Source of the DNA: Anaerolineales bacterium
GTDB lineage: Bacteria > Chloroflexota > Anaerolineae > Anaerolineales > UBA11579
Assembly (NCBI GenBank): GCA_016932165.1
Contig: JAFGDK010000034.1
Coordinates: 1-64,000 of the forward strand
Direction: 5' to 3'
DNA: 64,000 nucleotides
This document shows, piece after piece, positions 18,068-26,841 of the stretch (position 1 is the stretch's first letter; every line of letters starts with the position of its first letter). The notes under the pieces are model-generated. The model had not been told where the DNA came from, ran no database searches, and worked only from the letters and a program-made list of their open reading frames with translations. The position numbers were made by a program, and so were the translations under genes.

Positions 18068-19192
18068 TTAGAGTTTCTTCCTGTACACCCGGTGAGTTTT
18101 GACCCACTCAGCCCCAAAGGTCAGCTGGTCGTTGATCGAGCGGGAATTTTCAGTGCCCACCTGTACCAGGTCGGCGTGCCAGTATTGGGAGTCTGTGACC
18201 ACACGGGCCAGTTCAGTGTACATCACCGCATTGGCGCCGCGCCCCTGATACTCTGGCAAAATCCCCACCCCATTAAGGATCACCCAGTCGGTGGTCTTAT
18301 AAGCCCGCAGGATATGAACCCAGCCAAATGGGAACAGGCTCCCATTCGCCTTCTGCAACCCGCCGGAGATATCCGGGTAGGCAAATACAAAGCCAACGAC
18401 CTCATCTTCCTTCATCACCAGGGTGATCAATCCCGGGTCGGCGATCTGAATCAATTCCTCCGCCATCCAGGCAAATTCCTCATCGGTCATCGGGTAGTAG
18501 CCGGGAATCTCGACAAACGCCCGGCGGTGCAGGTCTCCAATGGCGGCGACAATCCCGCGCAGCTCCTGCTTGGACTTGAAATGCCGGGCATAGAATCCGC
18601 TGCGCTCCGCCATCCGCTTCGATATCTTCAATACCCGTTCGGGGACATTGCCCTCCGCTTTGCGGTGGATGTGCCCGGAGAGGGTATCCCGATACGGCTG
18701 GTAACCAGAGTCCTTGATATACTGATCGTAATAGGGATAGTTGTAAGTCACATCCAGGGCGGCACGCAGATCGAACCCATCAACGAGCACACCGCCAGCG
18801 AAGGCACCCAGCAAGCCCTTGGGGCCGTAGATCGTATCCAGCCCGCGGGCAGCAGCCCATTCGTCCACCTGGCGGAAGATCATCCGGGAGGCTTCAATGT
18901 TCTCAGCAACATCAAAATAGCCGATGAAGGCCGCTTTCTCCTTCTGGTAGCTGTTATAGGCGGTGTTCTCCATCACGCAGATGCGCGCCAGCACCTCACC
19001 CCGAACCTCGACGATAAAGAAGTCCGCTTCAGAATGCTTAAAGAAGGGGTGTTTGGTCTTATCCAGCAGTTTGCGCTGCCCGGCTTTGAGCATCGGCACG
19101 TAATAAGGATGGTTCTTGTACAGCTTGTACGGGAAATCAACAAAGCGGTTCACATCGTCTTTGTCGGTGGTATCGATCAGGTGGGTTTTCAT
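18068..19192 (-). CDS. GNAT-like acyltransferase, paralog C
   Basis: VDFPYKLYKNHPYYVPML...KHPFFKHSEADFFIVE...NGVGILPEYQGRGANAVMY; same family as 7334 and 8557. Confidence 0.8.
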   Translation of the reverse strand: MKTHLIDTTDKDDVNRFVDFPYKLYKNHPYYVPMLKAGQRKLLDKTKHPFFKHSEADFFIVEVRGEVLARICVMENTAYNSYQKEKAAFIGYFDVAENIEASRMIFRQVDEWAAARGLDTIYGPKGLLGAFAGGVLVDGFDLRAALDVTYNYPYYDQYIKDSGYQPYRDTLSGHIHRKAEGNVPERVLKISKRMAERSGFYARHFKSKQELRGIVAAIGDLHRRAFVEIPGYYPMTDEEFAWMAEELIQIADPGLITLVMKEDEVVGFVFAYPDISGGLQKANGSLFPFGWVHILRAYKTTDWVILNGVGILPEYQGRGANAVMYTELARVVTDSQYWHADLVQVGTENSRSINDQLTFGAEWVKTHRVYRKKL

Positions 19193-19353
19193 AGCGGTAT
19201 TATATCGCGGGGACAACGAAGGCACCTAGTATTCAGTCACTACATTGGCACCGATTGATCAGGCAACGAGGGATGAGGAATTTCCTTTCAATTCTAACTA
19301 ATAAATCGTTTCAAGCAACCAATAAAATGGTTTTTTCACGATTATCTGGGATA

Positions 19354-19372
19354 GAATAGGCTTAACCTATTC
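19354..19372. promoter_or_regulatory. Inverted repeat GAATAGG-CTTAA-CCTATTC just upstream of an MFS gene
   Basis: 7-bp perfect arms, 5-nt spacer, 14 nt before the ATG at 19387. Confidence 0.4.
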
Positions 19373-19386
19373 ACACTGGAGACCCC

Positions 19387-20592
19387 ATGAGCAAACCATT
19401 TAAACTCTACGCTTACCGGTGGGTGGTATTAGCTGTTTTCATGTTCATCAACCTGACGATCCAGATTTTGTGGATCTCGTATGCCCCAGTCACCGGGGAT
19501 GCGGCACGATTTTTCGGAGTAACCGACCTTCAGATCGGGCTGCTCTCAATGGTCTTCATGATCGCCTTCATCCCGCTTTCGATCCCTGCTTCTTGGATCA
19601 TCGATACATTCGGATACAAACTCGCTGTGGGTATCGGCGCGGTTTTGATGGGTGTCTTCGGCTTGCTGCGCGGCTTTGCAGGGGCAAACTACTCCCTGGT
19701 GCTGTGGAGCACCGTCGGGGTCGCCGCGGCGCAGCCATTCCTGCTGAATGCCTGGACCACCATCCCGGCCAAATGGTTCCCGCCAGAAGGACGGGCCACT
19801 GCAGTTGGGTTGGTGACCCTGGCCAACCTGATCGGCACCGCCCTGGGGATGGTGCTGACGCCCGTCCTGGTAGAGAGCCTGTCCATCTCCGCAGTGCAGT
19901 TGGTCTTCGGCGCGGTCGCCGCCTTCTCATCCGTGCTGTTCCTGATCCTGGCGCGTGAAAAACCAGCCACACCCCCATGTGAGGAGGGTGCGCAAACCCG
20001 GGCACTGATGCTGGACGGCTTGAAGCACGCCCTGACGATCAAACCCTTCTGGCTGTACCTGCTGGTCTCTTTCATCGGACTGGGGATCTTCAACGGGATC
20101 ACCACCTGGGTGGAGATCATCATCCGCCCGCGCGGGTTCACCCCCGGGGATGCCGGCACACTGGGGGCGCTGATGATCGTGGGTGGGTTAATCGGCGCGG
20201 TGCTGCTGCCGGCACTGTCTGACAAAGCCGGAAAACGGCAGCTTTTCCTCACGATCGCCTTCCTCGGTGCGATCCCTGGTTTGATTGGGATCACCTTTGC
20301 GACATCGCCGCTGCTCCTGTTTGGCTCTGCGGCGGTCATGGGGTTCTTCTTGGTGAGCGCCATGCCGGTCGGGATGCAGTACGCCGCTGAGATCACCCGC
20401 CCGACCCCGGAAGGCACATCCAACGGGCTGATCCAGTTGTTTGGACAGGGAGCGGTGATTTTTGTGTACATCATGGAAGCGATGAAGAGCAGCGACGGTT
20501 CCTTCACCCCCTCCCTGATCCTCGCAACCGCTCTGCTGGTACTGAGCGCACTGATCACCACCCAATTGAAAGATCCGGAGAGAATAGCTTAA
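19387..20592 (+). CDS. MFS transporter
   Basis: About 12 hydrophobic segments; YAPVTGDAARFFGVTDLQIGLLSMVFMIAFIPLSIPASWIIDTFGYK. Confidence 0.88.
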   Translation: MSKPFKLYAYRWVVLAVFMFINLTIQILWISYAPVTGDAARFFGVTDLQIGLLSMVFMIAFIPLSIPASWIIDTFGYKLAVGIGAVLMGVFGLLRGFAGANYSLVLWSTVGVAAAQPFLLNAWTTIPAKWFPPEGRATAVGLVTLANLIGTALGMVLTPVLVESLSISAVQLVFGAVAAFSSVLFLILAREKPATPPCEEGAQTRALMLDGLKHALTIKPFWLYLLVSFIGLGIFNGITTWVEIIIRPRGFTPGDAGTLGALMIVGGLIGAVLLPALSDKAGKRQLFLTIAFLGAIPGLIGITFATSPLLLFGSAAVMGFFLVSAMPVGMQYAAEITRPTPEGTSNGLIQLFGQGAVIFVYIMEAMKSSDGSFTPSLILATALLVLSALITTQLKDPERIA

Positions 20593-20852
20593 TTTGCCAC
20601 GGTTCACCCCATGAGCTGCGCAAGTTGGATATGTTTAATAATCTGCTGAAACTAAAGTTGGTAATAAGCCGAAAATTGCTATCGCGTTTGTGCGTCAAAC
20701 TTCATGTTTCGCAAGATTTTCACCAGCAAGGGAAAAAGGGTAAATTAATTGCCCTCTGAGTAACTAACTTATTGTTACCTCATCGCTTGCCATTCCTAGC
20801 AAGAGTTTTATGAAATCATAGGTAAACTGAGAATATTATGCTAATATGAAAT

Positions 20853-20893
20853 AACGCACTTACGAGATGCTCCCCTCATCTCAACAGTGCGTT
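20853..20893. terminator. Intrinsic terminator
   Basis: Nested stem AACGCACT...GAGATG/CATCTC...AGTGCGTT followed by TTT. Confidence 0.65.
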
Positions 20894-21068
20894 TTTACGA
20901 GCTTATTCTGCAGAATTCCCAATACTCTTCACCTGCAATACACCTAACAAGAGGGTAAGTTGAGCTAACTGATCTGTTAATAGATATGAGCCTGTTATTT
21001 GCTATCATGATGACACAAAATCGCTTAGTCCTCATTCCGATTCATTCCTACCGGCTAAGCACCCCCTG

Positions 21069-21104
21069 CCCCACGGATTCGCCCAAAATCTGTGGGGTGT
21101 TTTT
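21069..21104 (+). terminator. Intrinsic terminator
   Basis: 11-bp stem CCCCACGGATT/AATCTGTGGGG (one G-U) then TGTTTTTT. Confidence 0.7.
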
Positions 21105-21166
21105 TACAGTTCCTGGAAAGGCTGGTCATCAGGAGGCATTTTTCCACAAATCCCACCATTCTCGAT

Positions 21167-21443
21167 TTAAGTTTGCTGTTCCGTGAACCGGCTCACATAC
21201 AGGTTGTGGTAAAAGCCTTTTTTATCCATCAGCTAGAGATGGTTACCTTGCCCCACAATTTTCCCTTCATTGATCACCAGCACCTGATCGGCATCCCGGA
21301 TCGTGCTCAACGTTGGGCGATCACAAAGCTGGTTCGCCCCTCACCTATTTCGATTGCACTGCCGCAAATATCACAAAACTGGTTGAGCAGGTTAATCATC
21401 GTAGGTTTTCCGGCATCACTCACCCACACACTTATCTCCCTAA
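21167..21443 (-). pseudogene. Remnant of an ABC exporter ATP-binding domain (internal deletion, frameshift, in-frame stop)
   Basis: Minus strand reads LREISVWVSDAGKPTMINLLNQFCDI...GRTSFVIAQR(fs)LSTIRDADQVLVINEGKIVGQGNHL*LMDKKGFYHNLYVSRFTEQQT*. Confidence 0.8.
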
Positions 21444-21495
21444 GCGCCTAATCACAAAGAGACGAATCTCTATCTTCCTGTATAATTATTTTAAG

Positions 21496-22482
21496 ATGCC
21501 TACCAATTTGCCCCCCGAATATTTTGCGGTTGAGGAGAAATACAAAGCCGCTCAGACGCCTGAGGAGCAGATTGAACTGCTCGAAGAGCTGATCTCCACC
21601 ATCCCCAAACACAAGGGCACAGACCATCTGCGCGCCGATCTGCGCCGCCGGCTCTCCAGGATGAAAGAGAAAAGCCAGGCGCAGAAGAAAAGCGGCAAGG
21701 GTTCGGTTTCCCCTTACATCATCGACAAAGAAGGCGGCGGGCAGGTCGCCCTGATTGGCTATGCGAATGTGGGCAAATCTACCCTGGTGGCTGAACTGAC
21801 CAATGCTGACCCGGAGGTTTCCCCTCACCCCTATACCACCTGGCAGCCCACCCCGGGGATGATGGCGATCGGCAATGTTCAGGTCCAGGTGATTGATACC
21901 CCGCCTGTCGATAGAGAATTTGTGGAACCGGAGTTCTTCGTCATGCTCCGCCGGGCAGATATGATCCTGCTAATGGTCGATCTGGAAGCGGACGCCCTCA
22001 CCCAGATGGAAGAAACCATCAAGCTGTTGATTGAGAACCGGATTGTGCCTTTACACCTGAAGGACAAATACGAACTACCAGGCAACAGATATATCCCCCT
22101 GCTTGTACTGGGAAATAAGTACGATGACGAATCTACCGATGAGAACTACCACATCTTCTGCGAGCTGATGGATGACGAGACCCCCTGCCTGCCGATTTCA
22201 GCCCTGACCAAACGCAACATCGACGTGATGAAGCAGCGCATTTACGATACTTTAGGGATCATGCGCATCTACTCCAAATCGCCTGGCAAGGAACCAGACC
22301 TGACCGCCCCCTTTGTAATCCACAAAGGCGCCACAATAGAGGATTTCGCCCTCCAGCTTCACCGGGACTTCTATGATAATTTTAAATCCGCCAGGGTCTG
22401 GGGCAGCTCTGATTTTGACGGCCAGATGGTCAGCCGTGAGTATGTGCTCCATGATGAAGATGTGGTCGAGTTGAAGATCTAA
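21496..22482 (+). CDS. DRG/Obg-related GTPase with C-terminal TGS domain
   Basis: G1 ALIGYANVGKSTLVAELT, G3 VIDTPP, G4-like VLGNKYD, TGS-like C-terminus (FVIHKGATIEDFALQLHRDF...REYVLHDEDVVELKI). Confidence 0.88.
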   Translation: MPTNLPPEYFAVEEKYKAAQTPEEQIELLEELISTIPKHKGTDHLRADLRRRLSRMKEKSQAQKKSGKGSVSPYIIDKEGGGQVALIGYANVGKSTLVAELTNADPEVSPHPYTTWQPTPGMMAIGNVQVQVIDTPPVDREFVEPEFFVMLRRADMILLMVDLEADALTQMEETIKLLIENRIVPLHLKDKYELPGNRYIPLLVLGNKYDDESTDENYHIFCELMDDETPCLPISALTKRNIDVMKQRIYDTLGIMRIYSKSPGKEPDLTAPFVIHKGATIEDFALQLHRDFYDNFKSARVWGSSDFDGQMVSREYVLHDEDVVELKI

Positions 22483-22523
22483 CAGTAGTCAATTGGCAGT
22501 AACTGGAAGGTGGAAGGAAATTT

Positions 22524-23183
22524 ATGTCTATATATCACAAGTTATCCAGCCCTCAAGGAAGGCGGGATGAAGAACCAAATAAGGAATTAGCGAGGCAACT
22601 CATTCAGGAACGGAATATTGACGGAATCGCTGAGATTGCACGCGGATTGTGGCATGAGGAAGGGGCCGTTCGCGCCGACTGTATCGCTGTGCTTGAGGAG
22701 ATTGGACAGATCGAACCGACCCTGATCACAGATTATGTGGACGATTTCATCAAACTGCTGGAGAGCAAACAAAACCGCCTGGTATGGCAGGCGATGATCA
22801 ATCTGGCGTTGATTGCTGAGTTGAGACCAGTGGAGATGTTTGACGCCCTGGAAACGATCAAAAAGGCGGTCGAAACCGGGTCGGTAATCACCATCGATAA
22901 CGGGATCAAGGTGCTGTCACGAGTAGCAAACGCCAATCACGAGTATCACAATGAAATAATGCCTTACCTGCTGGAAAAACTACGGACTTGCCGTCCAAAG
23001 AGTGTCCCCCAATATGCCGAGAGCATCCAGATCGCCCTCACGCCGGAGATCGAACCCGAATTCCTGGAGATTCTGACCTCGTGGCTGCCAGAATTATCTC
23101 CCGCCCAACAAAAACGGGTCAAAAAACTGTTCAAATCACCGCTTAGGCTACAAGCTGATAAGCCCACGAATGTGTCCCTTTAA
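22524..23183 (+). CDS. HEAT-repeat-like helical protein
   Basis: Repeating helical pattern (IAEIARGLWHEEGAVRADCIAVLEEIGQIEP..., LVWQAMINLALIAELRP); no specific family assigned. Confidence 0.65.
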   Translation: MSIYHKLSSPQGRRDEEPNKELARQLIQERNIDGIAEIARGLWHEEGAVRADCIAVLEEIGQIEPTLITDYVDDFIKLLESKQNRLVWQAMINLALIAELRPVEMFDALETIKKAVETGSVITIDNGIKVLSRVANANHEYHNEIMPYLLEKLRTCRPKSVPQYAESIQIALTPEIEPEFLEILTSWLPELSPAQQKRVKKLFKSPLRLQADKPTNVSL

Positions 23184-23286
23184 TTTGGTCTAGCAGGGCG
23201 CCCTGACTAAACCTACAAAGCTAATCGTTTTCATCCGACTATCCTCTTGAAGATTCTTTTTCTCTAACTAGAGAATTTTAGTACCT

Positions 23287-23376
23287 TCAAGTGGGACCAT
23301 TTCTTGGTCCGGAGAGTACCAGGTAGAGGATTACCATCAGTACCATCCCAAGTAATATTGCAGTGAAATTGTCCAT
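23287..23376 (-). CDS. Unannotated 29-aa single-TM small protein MDNFTAILLGMVLMVILYLVLSGPRNGPT
   Basis: SD GAGGAGG 5 nt upstream of ATG; one continuous hydrophobic segment; TGA stop. Confidence 0.5.
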   Translation of the reverse strand: MDNFTAILLGMVLMVILYLVLSGPRNGPT

Positions 23377-23449
23377 CTCATCCTCCTCTCTAGATTTGCT
23401 TCAGGATAGACGAAAACCACCCGCGAAAAAAGAGGGAAAGGCCAAAATT

Positions 23450-23473
23450 AAAAGGCCCTTCTCAGGGCCTTTT
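23450..23473. terminator. Bidirectional intrinsic terminator
   Basis: 10-bp perfect stem AAAAGGCCCT/AGGGCCTTTT. Confidence 0.75.
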
Positions 23474-23579
23474 GCCAGTTAAAATGCCGTCCTATTAAAG
23501 GATATTTTTTAAATTTTTAGCTGATTGTATCAAAATCGGGTTCTCCCCCTACTATGCTGTCAGCACAAAGACAATCGCG

Positions 23580-24206
23580 TTAGTCGTTATATAAATTTCC
23601 AGGCACCAGATAACCGCGTTCATACGCATTTGATACCAGGTTAGCTACATTTTTAGCCCCAAACTTGTTGAATAAAGAGGTTTTTATTCCCCTCACCCGC
23701 TTTCTGGTCCCAGAAAACCCCATAATTTCGGTAATTTCATCTTCTGTCAGACCCTGGCAAATATACTTTAGTACCCGCTCCTCCTCATCTGAAAGGGAGA
23801 CCGGTAATGGATCAGTACCGTAGTCCAGCGGAGGCATCAATGCTTCGCGGAAATACTTTTCAGCAGTCAGCAGGTTATCCAAGATCTTCTTGTTTACCAC
23901 AATATCACAGCCGGCATGTTTTAAACTGCTGATGCACTCAGGATACCGCGTCATACCCAGGATGCGGGTATCAGGTAACACCTTCAGCACATTGCGGACA
24001 AAGGTCGGCCCCACCGTTTTATCTCCATGGATATCCGCATCCACAATCAGCAAATCTGGCTTGAGTTGCTGGCATCTGCTTAAAGCCTCTCTTGGGGTGG
24101 AGAATTCTCCCACAAGGACAGCATCCGGTATATTAGAGATAATGCTCTTAATCCCTTCGATATCAAGAAAATCATCTTCGAAGATCACCACTCGTTTTAC
24201 ACTCAT
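23580..24206 (-). CDS. Two-component response regulator with LuxR-like C-terminus
   Basis: Receiver: VVIFEDDFLDIEGI, LLIVDADIHG; C-terminal DEEERVLKYICQGLTEDEIT HTH. ATGA overlap with the upstream kinase. Confidence 0.85.
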   Translation of the reverse strand: MSVKRVVIFEDDFLDIEGIKSIISNIPDAVLVGEFSTPREALSRCQQLKPDLLIVDADIHGDKTVGPTFVRNVLKVLPDTRILGMTRYPECISSLKHAGCDIVVNKKILDNLLTAEKYFREALMPPLDYGTDPLPVSLSDEEERVLKYICQGLTEDEITEIMGFSGTRKRVRGIKTSLFNKFGAKNVANLVSNAYERGYLVPGNLYND

Positions 24207-26518
24207 TTTGGCTCCCATAGAACTTCAATCCGGGTGCCCTCACTGGGCATAGAATTTATTACAAAACTAGCTGTTTTGCTGATCGAGTCAATCCCTTTTA
24301 TTTGTTTTTCCATATCTAACATCCCATAGCATTTTGCAGCTGCCTTCCGCTCCGGGATGGAGAAACCGACGCCATTATCGAAAATAGTCATTGTGTAAAT
24401 GGATCCATCCCCATCAAAGATCACCTCGGCCTGGCCATCTTGAATCTCATGAATACCTGAATGCCGCAGGATATTGATCAAGGCTTCTCTGCCTACATTG
24501 TAAAATGCAGCCCGAACAGGGAAGGGCAGACTGTCACGCACCCTCCCTGGATGGATGATTATCCGCCGGTATACATCCTCGAAAGGTGGAAACCCGGAGG
24601 ACATATAATCCAAGAAGGCAATCAGAGCAGGGATAAGCCCTTCGTTTTCCAAGGTCAGAATATCTCCCGGGTCAGCCAAAATACGATCCATTGTATTTGC
24701 GATATACCCTATCGCTGTGCGAATTTTTGTCACCTCATCCTGATGATTGTTATATTCCTCCAATACCCCACTGCGAATCATCCTGTCCATCGGATTGAGC
24801 ACACCACCCGCCATGATAGCTCTGATATTGTGGACTGATTGCTGTTGCCTGGCAATATAATTTTTCATCCGGATATTCTCAATCGTTTGAACAAACAAAT
24901 CGGCAAAGGCTTCGAACAGATGCTGTTGGAATAAGGGGAACCGGCTTTCTGAGGGCCAACCAAGTCGGTTTTCAACCTTCAGAGCGCCAATTATCCGGCC
25001 ATATGTATTCACCAATGGCGCAATCATTATCTGTTTGCTGACACGAGATTCGAGATGTTTAAGGTGACCAAGATAATTCCCTCTGAATGGGGAAATTCTG
25101 ATCTCGTTCGCTCCATAATTGATCACCTTCTGCCGGTAAACCGCATATCCTGTCAAACCAGTGCCAAATTGGCCGCTGATGATGCATTCATTGTTCGTAA
25201 ATGACTCTTCCGGTATCGCCGTGGATGCAACCAGGTGCATCACTTTTGGATTATCGTCCGTTTCCTGGTTGGGACGCACGAAAAACGCTGAACAGTCTTC
25301 TACGTTAAAAATATCAGCACAAATCTCCACAAGGTCTCTGGCGGCCACAAGATCATCATTCCAATCGGCCTTCAATGACGAAAGCTTCCTAGCCCAGGTG
25401 CGCATGATTGATTCCTGATTGTTTTGCTTGGCTGCCAGAGTCATTGCAGCCGGAGCAAGAGCGCTTTCGATCAAGGTTGCAGCCAATTCCTTGGCAAAAA
25501 GGTCAGCATTTTGCTTATCTTGATTATCGAAAGCATCAATTCTTGTAGAATCCAGGCTGAGCATCCCAAATATTTCCCGGGTAGAAGGGGAAATCAGGGG
25601 CGCGCCCATCCAGGTGCGGATATGGGCTGCGTGATATAGATCATCGCTGAACGGCGGGTATTTGGAAGTATCCACCACAATCACTTCTTTACTCTCAAGA
25701 ACTTTTCTGTTTGGAAATCGTGGATCGTCAACTGGAAATTCCACCCGATAGAGCTTTTCAGGTTCAGGAAAACCGATGCAGGCAACGATCTGCAACCTGT
25801 CCCGGTAGAGAAGCTGCAACGAGGCCGAATCAAAATCGATTAGGTCATTGTATTCCTCCATCTCCTGTTCGATTCGGAATTTCAACTCAGACGGTGAAAT
25901 GATCAAGGTTTCCTCTGGTTCTGGCAAGTGGCGCTGCATGCGGTAAAGCCAGGCGCTGGCGATAATGAAGATAGATCTTGGCACCCAGGTGCCTAAGAAA
26001 GACAGAAAATCTGGCCTTTCTGCCATCAACGCAATCGCGTTAAGCAGGCTGAATAGATATGCAACCACCACAATACCTGTTTGCCAGGATGCCTGCATCC
26101 GGGAATTGAAGTGCGCCACAGAGATGATTGGAATCAGATAGAGCAGATAAACTTCCGTCTTTAAATTGCCTGCAAAATAGACTACCAATGAGAGAATCAG
26201 GGTATCAATCATCCAGAGCAGGTTATGAAAAAAAACTCGATCAATGATCTCTGGATTTTCTCGCACAAAGAATATCGCTGCCGCTGCAACCATGAGGTAA
26301 ACTGCTTCTACCACAAACTGACCCAAAACTGTTACCTCGTAAAAACTGCGCTCCCGATTAAATGCCCATAACGAAATGAGCAGCGAAAACGCTGCAATAA
26401 GTCTGAATACAGCCAGCATATAAAAAAACCCATTACGGGAACGAATAGAATAGAGCAGCGATCTAAAAAACAGTCTCCTCCCCTTCTTCCGTTTATTTCT
26501 ATCTTTAAAATCACTCAT
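24203..26518 (-). CDS. GAF-containing sensor histidine kinase with N-terminal TM helices
   Basis: About 6 N-terminal hydrophobic segments, GAF-like regions, HATPase motifs NVGREALINILRHS and IFDNGVGFSIPERK. Confidence 0.8.
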   Translation of the reverse strand: MSDFKDRNKRKKGRRLFFRSLLYSIRSRNGFFYMLAVFRLIAAFSLLISLWAFNRERSFYEVTVLGQFVVEAVYLMVAAAAIFFVRENPEIIDRVFFHNLLWMIDTLILSLVVYFAGNLKTEVYLLYLIPIISVAHFNSRMQASWQTGIVVVAYLFSLLNAIALMAERPDFLSFLGTWVPRSIFIIASAWLYRMQRHLPEPEETLIISPSELKFRIEQEMEEYNDLIDFDSASLQLLYRDRLQIVACIGFPEPEKLYRVEFPVDDPRFPNRKVLESKEVIVVDTSKYPPFSDDLYHAAHIRTWMGAPLISPSTREIFGMLSLDSTRIDAFDNQDKQNADLFAKELAATLIESALAPAAMTLAAKQNNQESIMRTWARKLSSLKADWNDDLVAARDLVEICADIFNVEDCSAFFVRPNQETDDNPKVMHLVASTAIPEESFTNNECIISGQFGTGLTGYAVYRQKVINYGANEIRISPFRGNYLGHLKHLESRVSKQIMIAPLVNTYGRIIGALKVENRLGWPSESRFPLFQQHLFEAFADLFVQTIENIRMKNYIARQQQSVHNIRAIMAGGVLNPMDRMIRSGVLEEYNNHQDEVTKIRTAIGYIANTMDRILADPGDILTLENEGLIPALIAFLDYMSSGFPPFEDVYRRIIIHPGRVRDSLPFPVRAAFYNVGREALINILRHSGIHEIQDGQAEVIFDGDGSIYTMTIFDNGVGFSIPERKAAAKCYGMLDMEKQIKGIDSISKTASFVINSMPSEGTRIEVLWEPK

Positions 26519-26538
26519 ACAACCTCACAGGTATCATC

Positions 26539-26575
26539 ATCACTATAATTATAGTGATTTGACAGGTGAGAACAA
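26539..26575 (-). promoter_or_regulatory. Sigma70-like promoter TTGTTC-16-TATAAT whose -10 sits inside a 20-bp perfect palindrome ATCACTATAATTATAGTGAT
   Basis: Palindrome 26539-26558; -10 26548-26553; -35 26570-26575; directly upstream of the kinase/regulator operon. Confidence 0.6.
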
Positions 26576-26841
26576 GTACTTTTGGACATCCTGCTGGGCC
26601 TTTTGGCCAATAGAAAGCTCGATTGATGTGAATATTGTCATGAAAACCTTAAAAAATTGAGAGCGCACATCCATTTATGCAACCGTTTGCACCAGATTGC
26701 GGTAAAATAATGCTTACGGCAGCAACCTGGAGAAGGAAAGTCAGCATCTTCTTTCTAACCAGCTATTTGTCCTGCTATAATTGATTTAACATTCACCTCA
26801 CCATCAAGGACTTCACAATATTACGACAACAGGCCGGCAAG

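Noticed and set aside
17438-19258. 606-aa plus-strand ORF
   Set aside because: Antisense to rarD and the GNAT paralog C; composition (Asp/Gln/His/Pro/Gly rich, no domain motifs) is typical of a shadow ORF in a GC-rich gene.
21313-21495. N-terminal extension of the GTPase ORF (61 residues)
   Set aside because: Overlaps the antisense ABC remnant; the conserved protein begins at MPTNLPPEYFAVEEKYK (ATG 21496).
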